Part shown: positions 25,720 through 37,010 of the stretch, one piece after another
How the letters are laid out: the number at the start of each line of letters is the position of its first letter
How positions within the stretch are numbered: the first letter of the stretch is position 1
Assembly (NCBI GenBank): GCA_958298945.1
Contig: OY282610.1
Span: 44,089,667-44,153,666, forward strand
Source of the DNA: Atherix ibis
Lineage: Eukaryota; Arthropoda; Insecta; Diptera; Athericidae
Direction of reading: 5' to 3'
DNA: 64,000 nt
Notes under the pieces: generated by a model
What the model was told of the DNA's origin: nothing
The model's database searches: none
Seen by the model: the letters and a program-made list of their open reading frames with translations, nothing else
Translations under genes and position numbers: made by a program

Positions 25720-26819
25720 CGATTTTTGCCCATTCCTAAAAATGGATCAAAGAATCTTTATCAATTTTGGTGTGAAAAACATTCGAATGTTGACTGTGGC
25801 ATATGGTGAAGCTACTTTGGATCGAAGCAACGTTTATCGATGATACAAAATGTTCTCAGGGGGCCGAGAAGATGTGAACGACGAAAAGCGTCCCGGACGC
25901 CCGAGCACGTCAACAACAAATGAAAACATTGATGAAGTAAAGAAAATACTATTGGCCAATCGTCGAATCACCGTTAGAGAAGTTGCTGAGGACTTAAACA
26001 TATCGATTGACTCGTCCCATTCGATTTTTACCAATGATTATGCTTGAGACGGGTCGCCGCGAAATTCGTAGCAAAATTGCTGAATTTTGACCAAAAACAG
26101 CATCGCATTAAGATTGCTAAGGAGCTGTTGGACTCTGTCGGCGACGACGAAAACTTGCTCCAGATGATCCTAAATGGTTACGAATTATGGGTTTATGGTT
26201 ATAACGTGGAAACCAAAGCTCAATCATCCAAATGGAAGCTGCCGCACGAGCCAAGACCGAAAAAAGCGCGCTAAGATCGGTCGAATGTGAAGGGTTGCTT
26301 ACAGTTTTCATCGATTGCAGGGACGTGGTACATCATAAGTTCTTGCCAGAGGGTAGAACGGTTAATAAGGAATATTTTCTACAAGTTATACGCAAGTTGC
26401 GTAAAGGAATTCACCAGAAACGTCCGGATTTGTGGAAGAACAAAAATTGGCTTTTGCACTATCGTTGCTTGTGTGCGAATTTTTTGCCAAAAACAACACA
26501 ATAATAATGCCACAGCCACAGTATTCCCCAGATTTGGCCCCCTGTGACTTTTTCTTGTTCCCGAAACTGAAGAGCCCCATAAAAGGACGACGCTACGCTA
26601 CGATTGATGAGATAAAGGCGGCATCGAAGGAGGAGCTGAACAAGATCACAAAAAATAATTTTTTGAGGTGCTTCGAGGATTGGAAAAACGGTTGACACAA
26701 GTGTATAATAGCTGGTGGGGATTATTTTGAAGGGGACAAAATAGATATTCATAAATAAATAAATAATTTTTAAAATAAAAAAACACAAAATTCGTGAGAC
26801 TTTTTGAACAGACCTCGTA
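25720..26819 (+). mobile_element. Mariner element, right end intact, left end lost
   Basis: The right terminal inverted repeat is visible: TTCGTGAGACTTTTTGAACA... ending ...GACCTCG at 26817, followed by TA (26818-26819), the mariner target site. Read inward it begins CGAGGTCTGTTCAAAAAGTC, related to but distinct from the CGAGGGTCGTTCAATAAGTC end of the 30353 family. The left repeat could not be found, so the 5' boundary is uncertain. The 5' leader before the ATG matches the forward piece of the 10144 relic, so the two belong to one family. Confidence 0.9.
25742..26695 (+). pseudogene. Mariner transposase pseudogene
   Basis: A DDD transposase that would have cut and pasted its element at TA sites in the nucleus. 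The start is M-D-Q-R-I-F at 25742. The DNA-binding half is readable (KRPGRPSTSTT, ITVREVAEDLNIS) but has an in-frame TGA at about 25838 and ends at 26047. The catalytic half resumes in other frames: KLLNFDQKQHRIKIAKELLD, VETKAQSSKWKLPHEPRPKK, LPEGRTVNKEYFLQV, WKNKNWLLH, YSPDLAPCDFFLFPKLK, EEL NK...CFEDWKNG to the stop at 26695. The first catalytic Asp is lost (TGDE.W has become NGYELW), the second is removed with the HDNAPAH block near 26460, and only the third remains. The element cannot move itself. Confidence 0.92.
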
Positions 26820-26914
26820 CTCTACGCAGCTTCTATCTAGACAGAAGCTATGGTGACGGAAGCTACAGGTGATGGCTGTACATCATCGAAGCACACTTCG
26901 AGTCTCGAAAACAT

Positions 26915-27300
26915 TCCGTACTCTCTCGTCAGATGCTGTCTATATTATTACTCACATCCCACCAATCGATCTTTTGGTGGATGAAAGAAACAGAATATAT
27001 AATTGACGACGGCAGTCATCCAGTGGTGGGATGGCAGAGATATTGCGATATATTAATTAAAAGATGTCCACGTGAAACAGAAGAGGCCGGGGATAAGTGG
27101 AGATGGTCCAATTTCTGACAGGACATGGGTGTCTTCAGGAATTCAAATTAGAAGTTGTTGTGACATACCTTAATGGTCTGCTCATAATCAAGGATGCCGA
27201 ACATGTTTTCTTTCACTATCCATGCTTCATCGGAGAAAGGAAGGAAGTGGAGCAACTAATCGGTGAATATATGGCCCAAAAGCCCATCTTGACACAATAG
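26915..27300 (+). mobile_element. 3' end of an R1/jockey-like non-LTR retrotransposon ORF2 (relic)
   Basis: After the reverse transcriptase, elements of this group carry a conserved C-terminal stretch. Here it reads VSADAVYIITHIPPIDLLVD then ERNRIYN, then GWQRY, and in another frame VQFLTGHGCLQEF...DAEHVFFHYPCF...ERKEVEQLIG, with a stop at 27300. This matches the usual order: (A.GIPPIDLL..ER), W..RW, (FLTGHG.F..Y), and the CCHC-like (DAEHVFF.CP.F). Most cysteines of the last motif are gone, and two frame changes are needed to read it. It begins about 100 bp past the right end of the mariner at 25720, and nothing upstream of that mariner continues it. Confidence 0.85.
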
Positions 27301-27544
27301 ATAGTATTACAGGTACGCTGCGAAATGGAAGCTGAATAAATAACCATTATGTGTCCTAAAGAAGAGCAGTCTTCAGCCTATGTGTAAACAAGAAAATATA
27401 CTTGATATCAGTATACTCGCTATGAAGTAACACGAATAGTGGATCTATTGGTGTTACTCCCACAAACTTTAGGGATCTGCATCTTTACTGTATGTTAGGA
27501 GTCTGCCCAATTATATCACGCGGAATAATAAAATCTTTCTGAAA
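27301..27544. other. Spacer between two transposon relics
   Basis: About 240 bp without recognised features; it may include the untranslated tail of the retrotransposon relic to its left. Confidence 0.4.
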
Positions 27545-27875
27545 CCGTTTTGGGAAATATTTTGCATAAAATTGTTCATTATTGTCCGATGGCGATCATA
27601 TGCCCCACCGGCAATGAAGCAAAAATATGTGTTATTGGTTCGTATTTTTTTGAGCGTTCTGCTGGCAATGCTATAACGGAGACTGATAGGACATGCTGCA
27701 GAAGTTTTTCATCTGTTTTTAGCCCGATTTAGGGCTTACGGATATGTGGTTCCGTCAAAACGGAGCCACATCACACACTGCACATGCTACAATAGAAGTT
27801 CTGCGATCCATGTTTCCTGACCGAATTATGGCAAAAAGTGGTAATGTCAATTGGCGCCCCTCGCTTTAAACATTT
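27545..27875 (+). mobile_element. Tc1/mariner-superfamily transposase relic (IS630-like)
   Basis: Readable pieces are GSYFFERSAGNAITET then, after a stop, DMWFRQNGATSHTAHATIEV, then LRSMFPDRIMAKSGNVNW. These match the family segment (G.IGPYFFENEAG.AVTV), (MWFQQDGATCHTAR.T), (LLRE.FPGR.ISR.GDVNWPPRS). The second catalytic Asp is replaced by Asn in RQNGATSHT. The relic ends before the third catalytic residue. Frame changes occur near 27730. Same family as 13080, 36083 and 43250. Confidence 0.85.
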
Positions 27876-28416
27876 AATTACTACCGATTTCTTTACTTCA
27901 AGGGTGCTAAAAATGGGTACGTCAACGCTTAAACAGCTAAGTTGGTGGTTGGTTCGTTAGTTGGGTTGATGAAGGGGTGCTTTTGGTCGCTTTTGGATTT
28001 ACTTGATTTCTTTCTCCATCATTTTTCTTCTGTTTGCTTTATTTTGACTTCATAGTGTTTGGTCCTTTTTTTATTACATATTATTTATACTCAAAACAGG
28101 TGTCGATATTTTTTCTTTTCTACAATAAAGGATTGAACTAGGATAAATTCCTTTTATTACAAATATTTTATGAGATTTAATTTAGCAAGCACAATAAAAA
28201 TAAATCAGATTTTTTTTTTGTCATAAAAATTCACTTCCAATTGGAATCACTTTTTAAACTTTTTAGAATTTTTAGTATGTATTTTTTTATTTATTTTTAT
28301 TTATTAAAATTCAAATTCTGTACTTTTCCTTTGGTTGATCCTCAGCAATAATTGCAAATATTTTACTAGTTTTTGTATTTTATTGAAAGAAAAAAAACAA
28401 TTTCAGTTCCTCGTTT
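27876..28416. other. AT-rich spacer
   Basis: T-rich sequence without a frame or similarity that I recognise. Confidence 0.6.
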
Positions 28417-29830
28417 ATGTTTTTCAAGCAAATTATTTTTTTTGAGTTATTCCACATAATAGAGGACGGTATTCTGCATGGATCCCCTCTTTCTACTACG
28501 TATATATACTTTTTACCACTTAGATCAATTCCTGATCTTTTGTCGCGTATGAGCATTTTTGATGTACAGACAATAGTTTTGCTCTGGCACTGGAAGAAAA
28601 ATTCAAAATATTTTAGTCCGGATCAGAGGCTCCATTGCCGAAGTGAAGGCTCCTTTCACTCCGTAGATTCCATAAAATTCCTGGAAATTTCCATACACGC
28701 GGAAGAAGATGAAATGTACAGATCAACAACACTATTGGAAAAATAAATGATATAAACCGGATGGTTAAGGGTTTGGTCAGTAGTAAGTGTAAGGTCAGAT
28801 AGGCTGAGGTTATTAAAGTAACTAACGGCCTCCTAGATGGAATGTTGCTCAATTTCTTCACTTTATGAGCCAGAACGCCAATAGTAGAGGTACGGTTGTT
28901 GACCGTTACATCAGACTAGCCACTGGAGCTTATCAATCCTAATCGAAACTGGTCGAAAACCCATCTTTCGGTACCTTCATAAATCCCAAATCGGAATTAT
29001 TAACAATAATCTTTGCTTCGATAATTCTACCCTGCATAATTTAATTAAAACTATTATAACTAGCCCAACTCGGAAAGAAAACTTAGAGACACTCTATCCC
29101 TCCACTTTTAAACCTTCCTTCCACATACAGATTGGAAGCCGTGGGTTGGTAGGAGCAATATTAAAAAAATTCTACGATCCTAAATAGGTTTAAGGAAGCT
29201 TTTACCCACCCGTCTACCAACTAGCAATTTTTTCTCTCGAATAGAACCCTTGAACGCTATTAGCGGCCCATTGAGTGATTCTGTTCTCAACGAGATTCAA
29301 TAATAGAAACATCAATTACAGGAACATCTAGTTGATCATGAGAAACTAACGTGCTAATCAGTTGGTAGGAAAATCTCTCCGGTGTTCTGTATTCGCACCT
29401 ATCTCTCGACATTATCAGCCATACGTGAAATACAGACTGGACTGATAATGAAAGCTTTTTAGCATCTCATTTTCCAACTACCAACAACCCAGTCTTCTCA
29501 ATCTCCTCTACGTCTTGACCGAATTTCTAGGTATGAAAAGTGCTCAGAATGCGAAAAGGGTATAATGCTCTCATAAATAACTTTCTTTTTGGAAATCAGA
29601 CTCGTCTTATCTGCCAACTCTGTGGCGTTGTACTAACTATTCCCTATATTCTCTGCAAATTTCAGCAATCTTAGAACTTCTTTCCAAGCAGTCCTCCCAT
29701 TGTAGAGCTCCTCGATACAACAAGTTCATATCCAAGTCCATTTTTGAATCTGATCAACCATACTAACACGAAAATTTAACTTCAATTCTTCCAACCAACT
29801 AAAAAGAGACCAGATTAGTTTAGGAAATTG
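28417..29830 (+). mobile_element. Decayed jockey-like non-LTR retrotransposon (RT and RNase H parts)
   Basis: The frame 28417-28746 reads IEDGILHGSPLSTT...IPDLLS, matching the (P.QGSPLS.TLF.I.IN.IP..L) block of the reverse transcriptase; the YxDD active site that should follow is not recognisable. Near 28890 a frame reads VDRYIRLATGAYQS, like the conserved (R.ATGAFRTSP) stretch after the RT domain, and near 29610 LICQLCGVVLTIPYILCKF resembles the zinc-knuckle end of RNase H-bearing elements (C.LCG..LT..HIL.EC). The order agrees with one element on the plus strand, broken by many stops. Intermediate sequence is unreadable. Confidence 0.75.
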
Positions 29831-30352
29831 GTAACGTTCACTCACACGGTACTTGTAGTCGCCAAATGGCTTTGCTGTCATGGTGCTATAAAAATGCCCC
29901 CTGACTCTTATCTAACGGACCTTACATACAAACAAAATTAGGTCTAGAAAATGTTCAAATATATATTTTTGAAAATTCAATTCCAAAAAGTTCATATTAA
30001 AGAAAATACTGATTGATCCCTTTTATTTGGGAGCTAGGAGATACACAATTGAGAAACTTTAAGAAATAAAATGCTACAAAATCAAAGAAATCTGCCAGGA
30101 TTTTTTTTTTACAAGATCAAACACGACCACCATATAGCCGTTATTTATTTTCCATATATAATTTTTAAGTTTATTAAAAATATATCGATTAATAAAATCA
30201 GTCTTCTTTATTTCAGTTTAATATTATTACTAAAAGACAAATAAATCAACAAACTCAAATTAAACTTTTGTAAAAATAATTGAAATGCTTTTGATAAAAC
30301 TTTTCAATACGTACTATAATTTTCTACCAAAAAAAATTTAATAAACTTGTAA
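29831..30352. other. AT-rich spacer
   Basis: No gene or repeat recognised between the retrotransposon relic and the TA target site of the next mariner. Confidence 0.6.
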
Positions 30353-31620
30353 TACGAGGGTCGTTCAATAAGTCCTTAGAAAAAGATGGAAAAAAACTGT
30401 TTTTTTAAAAAAAAAAATTTTATTTTTCAACATAATCTCCTTTTAGCTCTATACACTTTTCCAACCGTTTTTCCAAAATTTTTATCCCGTCCAAAAAATA
30501 GGATTTCGGAAGTTCTGCAAAATACTCATCCGTTTGAGCAATGACGTCCTCGTTGGAAGTGAACCGTCGTCTGCCAAGCCATTTCTTCAGATTGGGGAAA
30601 AGAAAATAGTCACTCGGGGCCAAATCTGGTGAATAAGCGGGATGCTGCAACAATTCCATTCTCAATTCCATAATTTTGGCCATGGAAACAGTGCAGGTGT
30701 GCACACGCGCATTGTCCTGATGCAAGAGGATTTTTTTTCTTCTTCAGATGGGGGCGTTTCTCTTTGATTTCCTCGCTCAATCATTGCAATAAGGACGCGT
30801 AATACGCTCCTGTTATTGTTTTTCCTTTTTTCAAGTAGTCGATAAAAATTATGCCCTGCGAATCCCAAAAGACCGTGGCCATCACCTTGCCGGCCGATGG
30901 CACAGTTTTTGCCCTCTTCGGAGCCCGCTCACCCTTGAAAATCCACTGTGATGACTGTCACTTCATTTCTGGAGTGTAGTAGTGTATCCAGGTTTCGTCC
31001 ACAGTGACATATCGATGAAGGAATTCGGCAGGACTGCGATGAAAGAGTGCCAACATAGCCTCAGAGTCCACTACACGATTGCGCTTATTCTCCTCTGAGA
31101 GCAAACGCAGCACCCATCTTGCCGAAATTTTTTTTCAAAGACAATTTTTCATGCAAAATTGAAACGACTGTACCTTGTGATATGCCCGTGGCCTCAACTA
31201 ATTCGCGCACTTTAATTCGTCGATCGCTCAAAATCAGATCGTGGATTTTGTCGATGATTTCAGGAGTAGACAACTCAACTGGGCGTCTTGAACGATGTTC
31301 ATCTTTTGTGGATGAACGGTCACGTTTAAATTCATTCACCCAATTGTAAACCGTCGCAAACACAGGTGCAGATGTGCCATGAACTGCATCCAACTCGGCT
31401 TTGGTTTGTTTCGGGCTTAAGGCTTTCAAATGGAGATGTTTGATGATAGCCCTAAACTCGCTTTTTTCCATTGTTATGCACAAATAAATGTCGTTAACTT
31501 TAATTGACGATAGAAATTGACAGCTTTCCTGTCGATAATGCTACTTACAAAAAAAATCTTTACCGACACTACGAGCGCAATTTCTTGGATTTTCTAAGGA
31601 CTTATTGAACGACCCTCGTA
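30353..31620 (-). mobile_element. Full-length mariner with intact terminal repeats and TA duplications
   Basis: Terminal inverted repeats of 29 bp match perfectly: 30355-30383 (begins CGAGGGTCGTTCAATAAGTC) and 31590-31618. Each end is flanked by TA (30353-30354 and 31619-31620), the duplicated target of mariner insertion. The element between them is 1264 bp, a normal mariner length. The left 250 bp are nearly identical to the copy starting at 63752. Transposase orientation is minus. Confidence 0.97.
30420..31471 (-). pseudogene. Mariner transposase pseudogene (irritans-like)
   Basis: Reads from M-E-K-S-E-F at 31471 to the stop at 30420 on the minus strand. N-terminal helix-turn-helix part: TVYNWVNEFKRDRSSTKDEH, SRRPVELSTPEIIDKIHDLI, RIKVRELVEATGISQGTVVS. 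A +1 shift in an A-run near 31135 breaks the frame (…LKKNFGKMG). The catalytic part keeps all three aspartates: YVTVDETWI, HQDNARVHT and YSPDLAPSDYFLFPNLKKWL. In-frame stops follow PEMK (near 30960) and lie in the SLLQ*LSEE stretch (near 30788), and another homopolymer shift sits at about 30735. The active-site wording resembles Himar-type irritans mariners. Inactive, but only mildly decayed. Confidence 0.93.
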
Positions 31621-34600
31621 GCATATGAATAATATTGATTGAAGTAAGAAAAGAATATATTCTCAAAAACCCCTTACACTAATACGAAATAGTCAATATC
31701 CTTTAAAGGTAAACTTTATAGCTTCCAGTATCAAATATATAAAAACTAAATGAATATATTCTTGCTAGTTAAGGACACTTGTTCAATTTTATTCCATTTT
31801 TATTAGCCTACTTTTGACAGTGACAGAGTGAACATTTCTTTTCGATTGGGAAATGTATAAAATATACTATGCTATTTTTAAGTACCGGACAAAAAGAGGT
31901 AAACTATTGTATGGTATATAAAAATGGACAACTATTGCCATAAAATTTACTAACATTACAAAATCTTATTTATGCCAATAGTAGTAAAAATACCATTTTT
32001 CTTTGGTATTTTTCTCCTTGAACATGTTCGTAAGTTCATAAAGTTGGGCATTTATCTAACCAGTTCTATTACCACAAAAAAAAAAAATCCCAATAGTCGT
32101 TAGAAACACGTCCTTGTACAGCACTAGAGTGTGATCGAGTTGATTTGAAATACAGTCAAACACATGCGGACAAAAATATAACAAACAAAAAGGATCATTT
32201 TATTAAGGAATGTGTGTACGAATTCGAAGGAGCACTTTAACTATGTCCTTCCAACATAACAGCGATTCTAGCCGCCGCAGATCTTGAGACATATAAAAGT
32301 CGAGAACACCAACTAAGATCGATGTGATATTAGCATGACTTCTTATTCTTAAGCCTACCTCCTGGAAGTAATGCAAAAATCCTTTTAAAAAAACAATTGC
32401 GATAATAACAAAATTTTAACAACTACTTCCCCTACCCCACATTTAACTACTTCGAAAAGGAATAGTAAACGAATTTAAGAAAAATATGAGAGAATAAAAT
32501 GTCGAATAACTAAACTAAACTAAAAGGATATGCGTGCACAAGACATATAAATTGTATAACCAAAAATAAGCAAAAAAATAAATAACGAACCGGACTGCAA
32601 ATGTTATAAAACAACAGTTTGAGAAGTGAAAATATGAAAAGCTCTTCGTATCAAAAGATTTCCTGTGATGTTTTTATCAAATATTTATAAGCAGTTTTCA
32701 TCCTTGTTTGCTTTTGCTCTTCTCCTAGATCGCGAATAGGGTTTTCTTCAATTGTTTTTTGGTGTTTTTTTTTTTTATTTTTTTTATTTTATTATTACCA
32801 TTTTGCTATTATTGTCAAGTTGTTGTCAAGTTTTCAAGAGGAACATCCTGAATAACTTTTGCTACAAAAAGGACAAAATGAACAAAATACAAAGAAATGT
32901 GAAAATATTGTTATCCCAGCTAGAGCTTGTTAGTAAATCAGCTATCCAACAACGAATATCTATTCAGTTAAAAAAAAACGAATCCTGTTGATTGTTTTAA
33001 TTTTCTATTCATTTTTAAGGACCCGATCACTCCAAGAAGTATTCCTTTTTTATATTACCGGAAAATGAGTTTAAAAAAAAAACTTCTTCCCAATTAACTC
33101 GCAATTTGAAAATTTTTGCACAATCCTTCACTCAAAATTAGTTCCAGTTCGGAGTCAATTTCCTTTTATAAAATAATTACTTTTCAATACATCCCTTTTG
33201 AAATTACGTACTATAAGTCCTTTTCAGCTTCTATAAATTTCTATTTATAACATATTCTCCTCCGTTCACTATGCATCTATATATTCACTTACAGAATTTC
33301 GTATTTATTTTTATTTTTTTTACACATATTCACTTTTATTTTCATCCTCCTTCTGAGGACTTGCATAGTCAACCATTTTTCTAAACTGCCAAGATATAAA
33401 AAGAAAAAAAACTATAAACAAAAATCAAATGAGAATAAAAAAAAATTTCGACCACCAATATCCTTCCTTGCAAAGTGTCACATTCCAGAATTTCCATATT
33501 CCCACATTCTTTTATGTTCACGTCTTTATGCATTGGCATCCCTACTGTCTTGATGACATCCTTTAGCACCCTACCAATTTTCATGCCAAGACGTTATTGG
33601 GTCCTTTTCGATTCTTTTTCATGCAAATCTAAATAAAAATTCCTATTGTACGGTTCTTTGATATTGTCCCCAGAAATATTTGCGGTCGGGATTACATCAA
33701 AACGTTTTATTTCATACGCTGTCAAGCTCAGTAGACAAGGATACGACAATGTCAATGCTATGAGCTATACAATAAAAACGAAATTTTCATAAGAGGGTTT
33801 TGGTAGTGTTAACGGTAAAGTGATAAAAGGAGTCAATATTTTCGGATTGTGTACATTTTTGTATACAATCTATTGACGGGTGTCGATATTGTTTTTTAAG
33901 GACACCTAAAATGCAAGAGACTTACGGAAATTAAATTTTGCACCCACTTTTCGTTTTTCGTCCTTTGATTCTTAACAATATTTAATATACGTACATAAAT
34001 TTATGGCAGATTATTTTCCCATTGCCATCAAAATTGGGAAGGAATATGCTTTCTTCAAAAAAAAAAATTGATTTTCTTGGCAGTTTTACGAGTTGATAGT
34101 CATTATTTCAAAATATTTTTCTTTATCGAAAATTAAGAATTTTTATTATTTAAGAATTTCTTTTCTTATTTTTAATTTATGTATTTTATATTTGAATACG
34201 ATTTACTTTTATATGTAATTATAATCGAAGAAAATGTTTGAATAATAGTTTTTTCTTTCAGATTTTTTCTCCTTCAGATTAGTAACAGGATATAGATTTT
34301 ATATATTTGCAGCGATGTTGAGTTTAAATAGACTAGCTTAACTCAAATGATTATATTATTAAATTTTTATTTTAATAACGAAATACTACATTTAATTTAT
34401 AATAAACATTTTAATCAAAAGACAGTTTTGCTTTTACGAGTATTTTAATTTTAATCGAAGGCAAAATCAAAATGCAAATCAAAATGAAAGAATAAATATT
34501 TTAAAGTTAAGAAAAAATACAAATAACAAATCATATTCAACTGGAAAAATTTAAAAAGCTTAATTTTTTTTGCATAAAACCATAAAAATATAATTTTTTT

Positions 34601-34922
34601 GAGAAACTCACCATAATCTAAGCTTATTATAAAATATTACCAAGAATGTAAGGAGCTTTTCAATAGGTACACTTAACGGCAGCCTTATTATTTTGGCGTT
34701 TCAAATGACAGCGCTTATACGTTTATATTTTGTTATAGCCACCATTTAATCATGGAGATTTACATGATTCAACAACTTGTCCAAATAGCTAAAATTATAA
34801 TTACTACAATATAAAAATATAGCACACATTTTTAAAGTAATTATAATTTTTTACGTGGAAAACAGAAAATTGGAAAAATTGGTTCAGTTGGCAATTGATC
34901 AGTGCTTGCACGTCAGCAAAAT
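31621..34922. other. Intergenic DNA, no gene seen
   Basis: Mixed AT-rich sequence with long homopolymers around 32750-32790 and 34050-34650. No frame matches a family. 34660-34920 may be the 5' untranslated part of the transposase relic that follows, but I cannot define an end. Confidence 0.6.
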
Positions 34923-36082
34923 GTTCGGTTAAACGATTTATTTTAACTTCGTCAATATTGTGAGAAGACTTGGGTCCAATTTGGATTCAATTAACTAAAG
35001 AACTAAAGCCAGAAGTCGGAGCAAAGCATCAGTAATTCATTGAGTCGGTTCTTGAGCAGTTAAAAGCGGATCCCAGATATGGTGAATGTTCGATTGAACG
35101 ATTGATTTTAGCTTGGTTAATATTGTGAGAAGACTTGGGTCCATTCTAAATTTAATTGACTCAAGAACTAAAGCCAGAAGGCCGAGCAAAGCATCGGGAG
35201 TTTGCTGGGTTAGCTCTTGAGCAGTTGGAAACGACTCCCAGATATGATGAGTGTTCGATTGAACGATTTATTTTAACTTGGTAAATATTTTAAAAAGACT
35301 TGAGTGCACGTCCACTCTAGATTCAATTAACTAAAGAACTAAAGCCAGAAGTCGGAGCAAAGCATCAGTAATTCATTGAGTCGGTTCTTGAGCAGTTATA
35401 AGCGGATCGCAGATATGGTGAATGTTCGATTGAATGATTGATTTTAGCTTGGTTAATATTGTGAGAAGACTTGGGTCTATTCTAAATTCAATTGACTCAA
35501 GAACTAAAGCCAGAAGGCCGAGCAAAGCATCGGGAGTTTGCTGGGTTAGCTCTTGAGCAGTTTGAAACGACTCCCAGATATGGTAAATGTTCGATTGAAT
35601 GATTCATTTTAACTTGGTGAATATTGTTGGAAGACTTGGATCTATTCTAGATTCAATAAACTCAAGAACTAAAGCCAAAAGTCGAAGCAAAGTATCGGGA
35701 GTTCATTGAGTCGGTTCTTGAGCAGTTATAAGCGGATCTCAGATATGGTGAATGTTCGATTGAACGATTGATTTTAACTTGGTTAATAATGTGAAAAGAC
35801 TTGGGTCCATTCTAAATTTAATTGACTCAAAAAGTAAAGCCAGAAGTCCGAGCAAAGTGCTCTGGAGTTCGTTGGCTTGGCTCGTGAGCAGTTGGAAACG
35901 AATCCCAGATATGGTGAGTGTTTGGTTGAACGATTCATTTTAAGTTGGTGAATATTGTAAAAAGACTTGAGTCTACGTCCATTCTAGATTCAATTAACTC
36001 AAGAACTAAAGCCAGAATGCCGATCCAAGCATCAGGAGTTCGCTGGGTCGGCCTTGAGCAGTTGGAAGCGGATCCCAAGTAT
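34923..36082 (+). repeat. 165-bp tandem array derived from a transposase fragment, 7 units
   Basis: The landmark GTTCG(A/G)TT begins units at 34923, 35088, 35253, 35424, 35589, 35754 and 35920 (the last as GTTTGGTT): spacings 165, 165, 171, 165, 165 and 166 bp. Each unit, read in one frame, contains EDLG, IQLTQELKPE, RAKH, then ALEQLEADPRYGECSIER, which corresponds to the stretch (RKDLG..PYKIQL.QELKP.D...R..F..W.LEQLE.DP.F) just before the first catalytic Asp of the IS630-like transposases in this window. Variants alternate (LEQLKADPRY then LEQLETTPRY), giving a two-unit period of 336 bp. Stops such as W*IL*ED are shared by most units, so amplification followed loss of function. The final unit runs on into the rest of the transposase relic. 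Confidence 0.9.
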
Positions 36083-36100
36083 CCGTTCCAACTGCTCAAG
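36053..36100. repeat. Hairpin at the end of the array
   Basis: CTTGAGCAGTTGGAAGCGGA... (36053-36073) pairs with ...TCCGTTCCAACTGCTCAAG (36081-36100) apart from one extra G in the left arm. The right arm repeats, in inverse, a stretch present in every 165-bp unit, so the array ends in a small inverted copy of itself before the transposase sequence resumes. Confidence 0.9.
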
Positions 36101-36440
36101 AAATCATCTTCAAGGACGAACTACATTTTTAATGGTTAAGTATACAAGTGAAATTTTCGGAACTGGCACAAAAATTAACCACAACAGTACCAAAAGCTTC
36201 CCTTGTACCCTGAAAAATTTAGTGCCTGATATGGGCAATATCGTCGGACCGTACTACTTTCTAAATGATGCTGACGCGATTGGATGATATGGACTTGGAT
36301 AAAATCTAATACAGCTTTCAACGAAGTTTCCGCATCGCCCTTATACAAATAAACCGATAGCACTTTTCGATGTGGAGAAGAACACCATTCAAGTTATCGG
36401 TAAGATTCAGGCTGACTTCTGGGTAGGAGCCGTCTAAAAT
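36083..36440 (+). mobile_element. Tc1/mariner-superfamily transposase relic downstream of the array
   Basis: Continues where the array leaves off: EIIFKDELHF (for KIIFSDEAHF, first catalytic Asp kept as KDE), then in shifting frames WHKNQPQQYQKLPLHPEKF-like sequence around 36160-36220, GNIVGPYYFLNDADAIG at 36232-36283, and DDMDLDKIQYSFQRSF near 36285-36330. These follow the family order SDEAHF, (NP..L..LP.HPEK), IGPYFF.(D/E)(A/E)A, (MDL..MWFQQD). The second catalytic block is lost. Several stops and frame changes. Confidence 0.8.
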
Positions 36441-37010
36441 GGCGATTCTCCAAACGAAGCCGTTATTTTTAAATAATAATTAAATTAATATTAAACTTAA
36501 TTTATAATAAAGATATGTTATGATAGCCATATTAATGGCTTTGATGATTTGGGTATTACTAAAAGGGTCTAAAGATAAATCAGCAAGACCATGCATAATG
36601 TGGGCCAGAAGACGATACCTTGGGTATTCGCTGTTCGACTATCGTGCGTGAGCCATAAAATACATCGGAAGTGAAAGCGGCAAAATCTGTCAAAACTAAT
36701 TTGCAAAAAAAAAATTACAAATTAATAAGTGCAAATAAATAATACGATTGGTTTATATTAGAATATTGTGAACAGTATTTGATAGAATAGGGAGCCTTAT
36801 ATCCTTATCGTGGGTGTGCCGTCCTACCAGAAAAATTTACCGTCTATTTTTGAGAAGTTATTAGTTGAGAAGTGATTGGAGTTTTTTTTTTCTCGTCTTA
36901 CAACGAAGAAAAGATGGTCATTTGAATTAGAAAGTAACTAATTATACTTTCCTAGCATTCAGAAATAGAATAAAGAAAATTTACAAACAATTTTTTTATA
37001 ATTAATAAAA
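36441..37010. other. Spacer with nothing recognised
   Basis: Includes a more balanced patch at 36540-36690 whose frames are all broken. It could be an untranslated end of a transposon, but I can show no match. Confidence 0.4.

Noticed and set aside
31119..31349. 76-codon plus-strand frame
   Set aside because: Antisense to the mariner transposase at 30420-31471.
35088..35104. tRNA B-box-like GTTCGATTGAAC words
   Set aside because: They recur only as part of the 165-bp repeat, and no A box, cloverleaf or terminator accompanies them.
34923..36082. A repeat protein gene with 55-residue units
   Set aside because: The period is a multiple of three, but most units contain in-frame stops at the same positions, and the units match a transposase segment.
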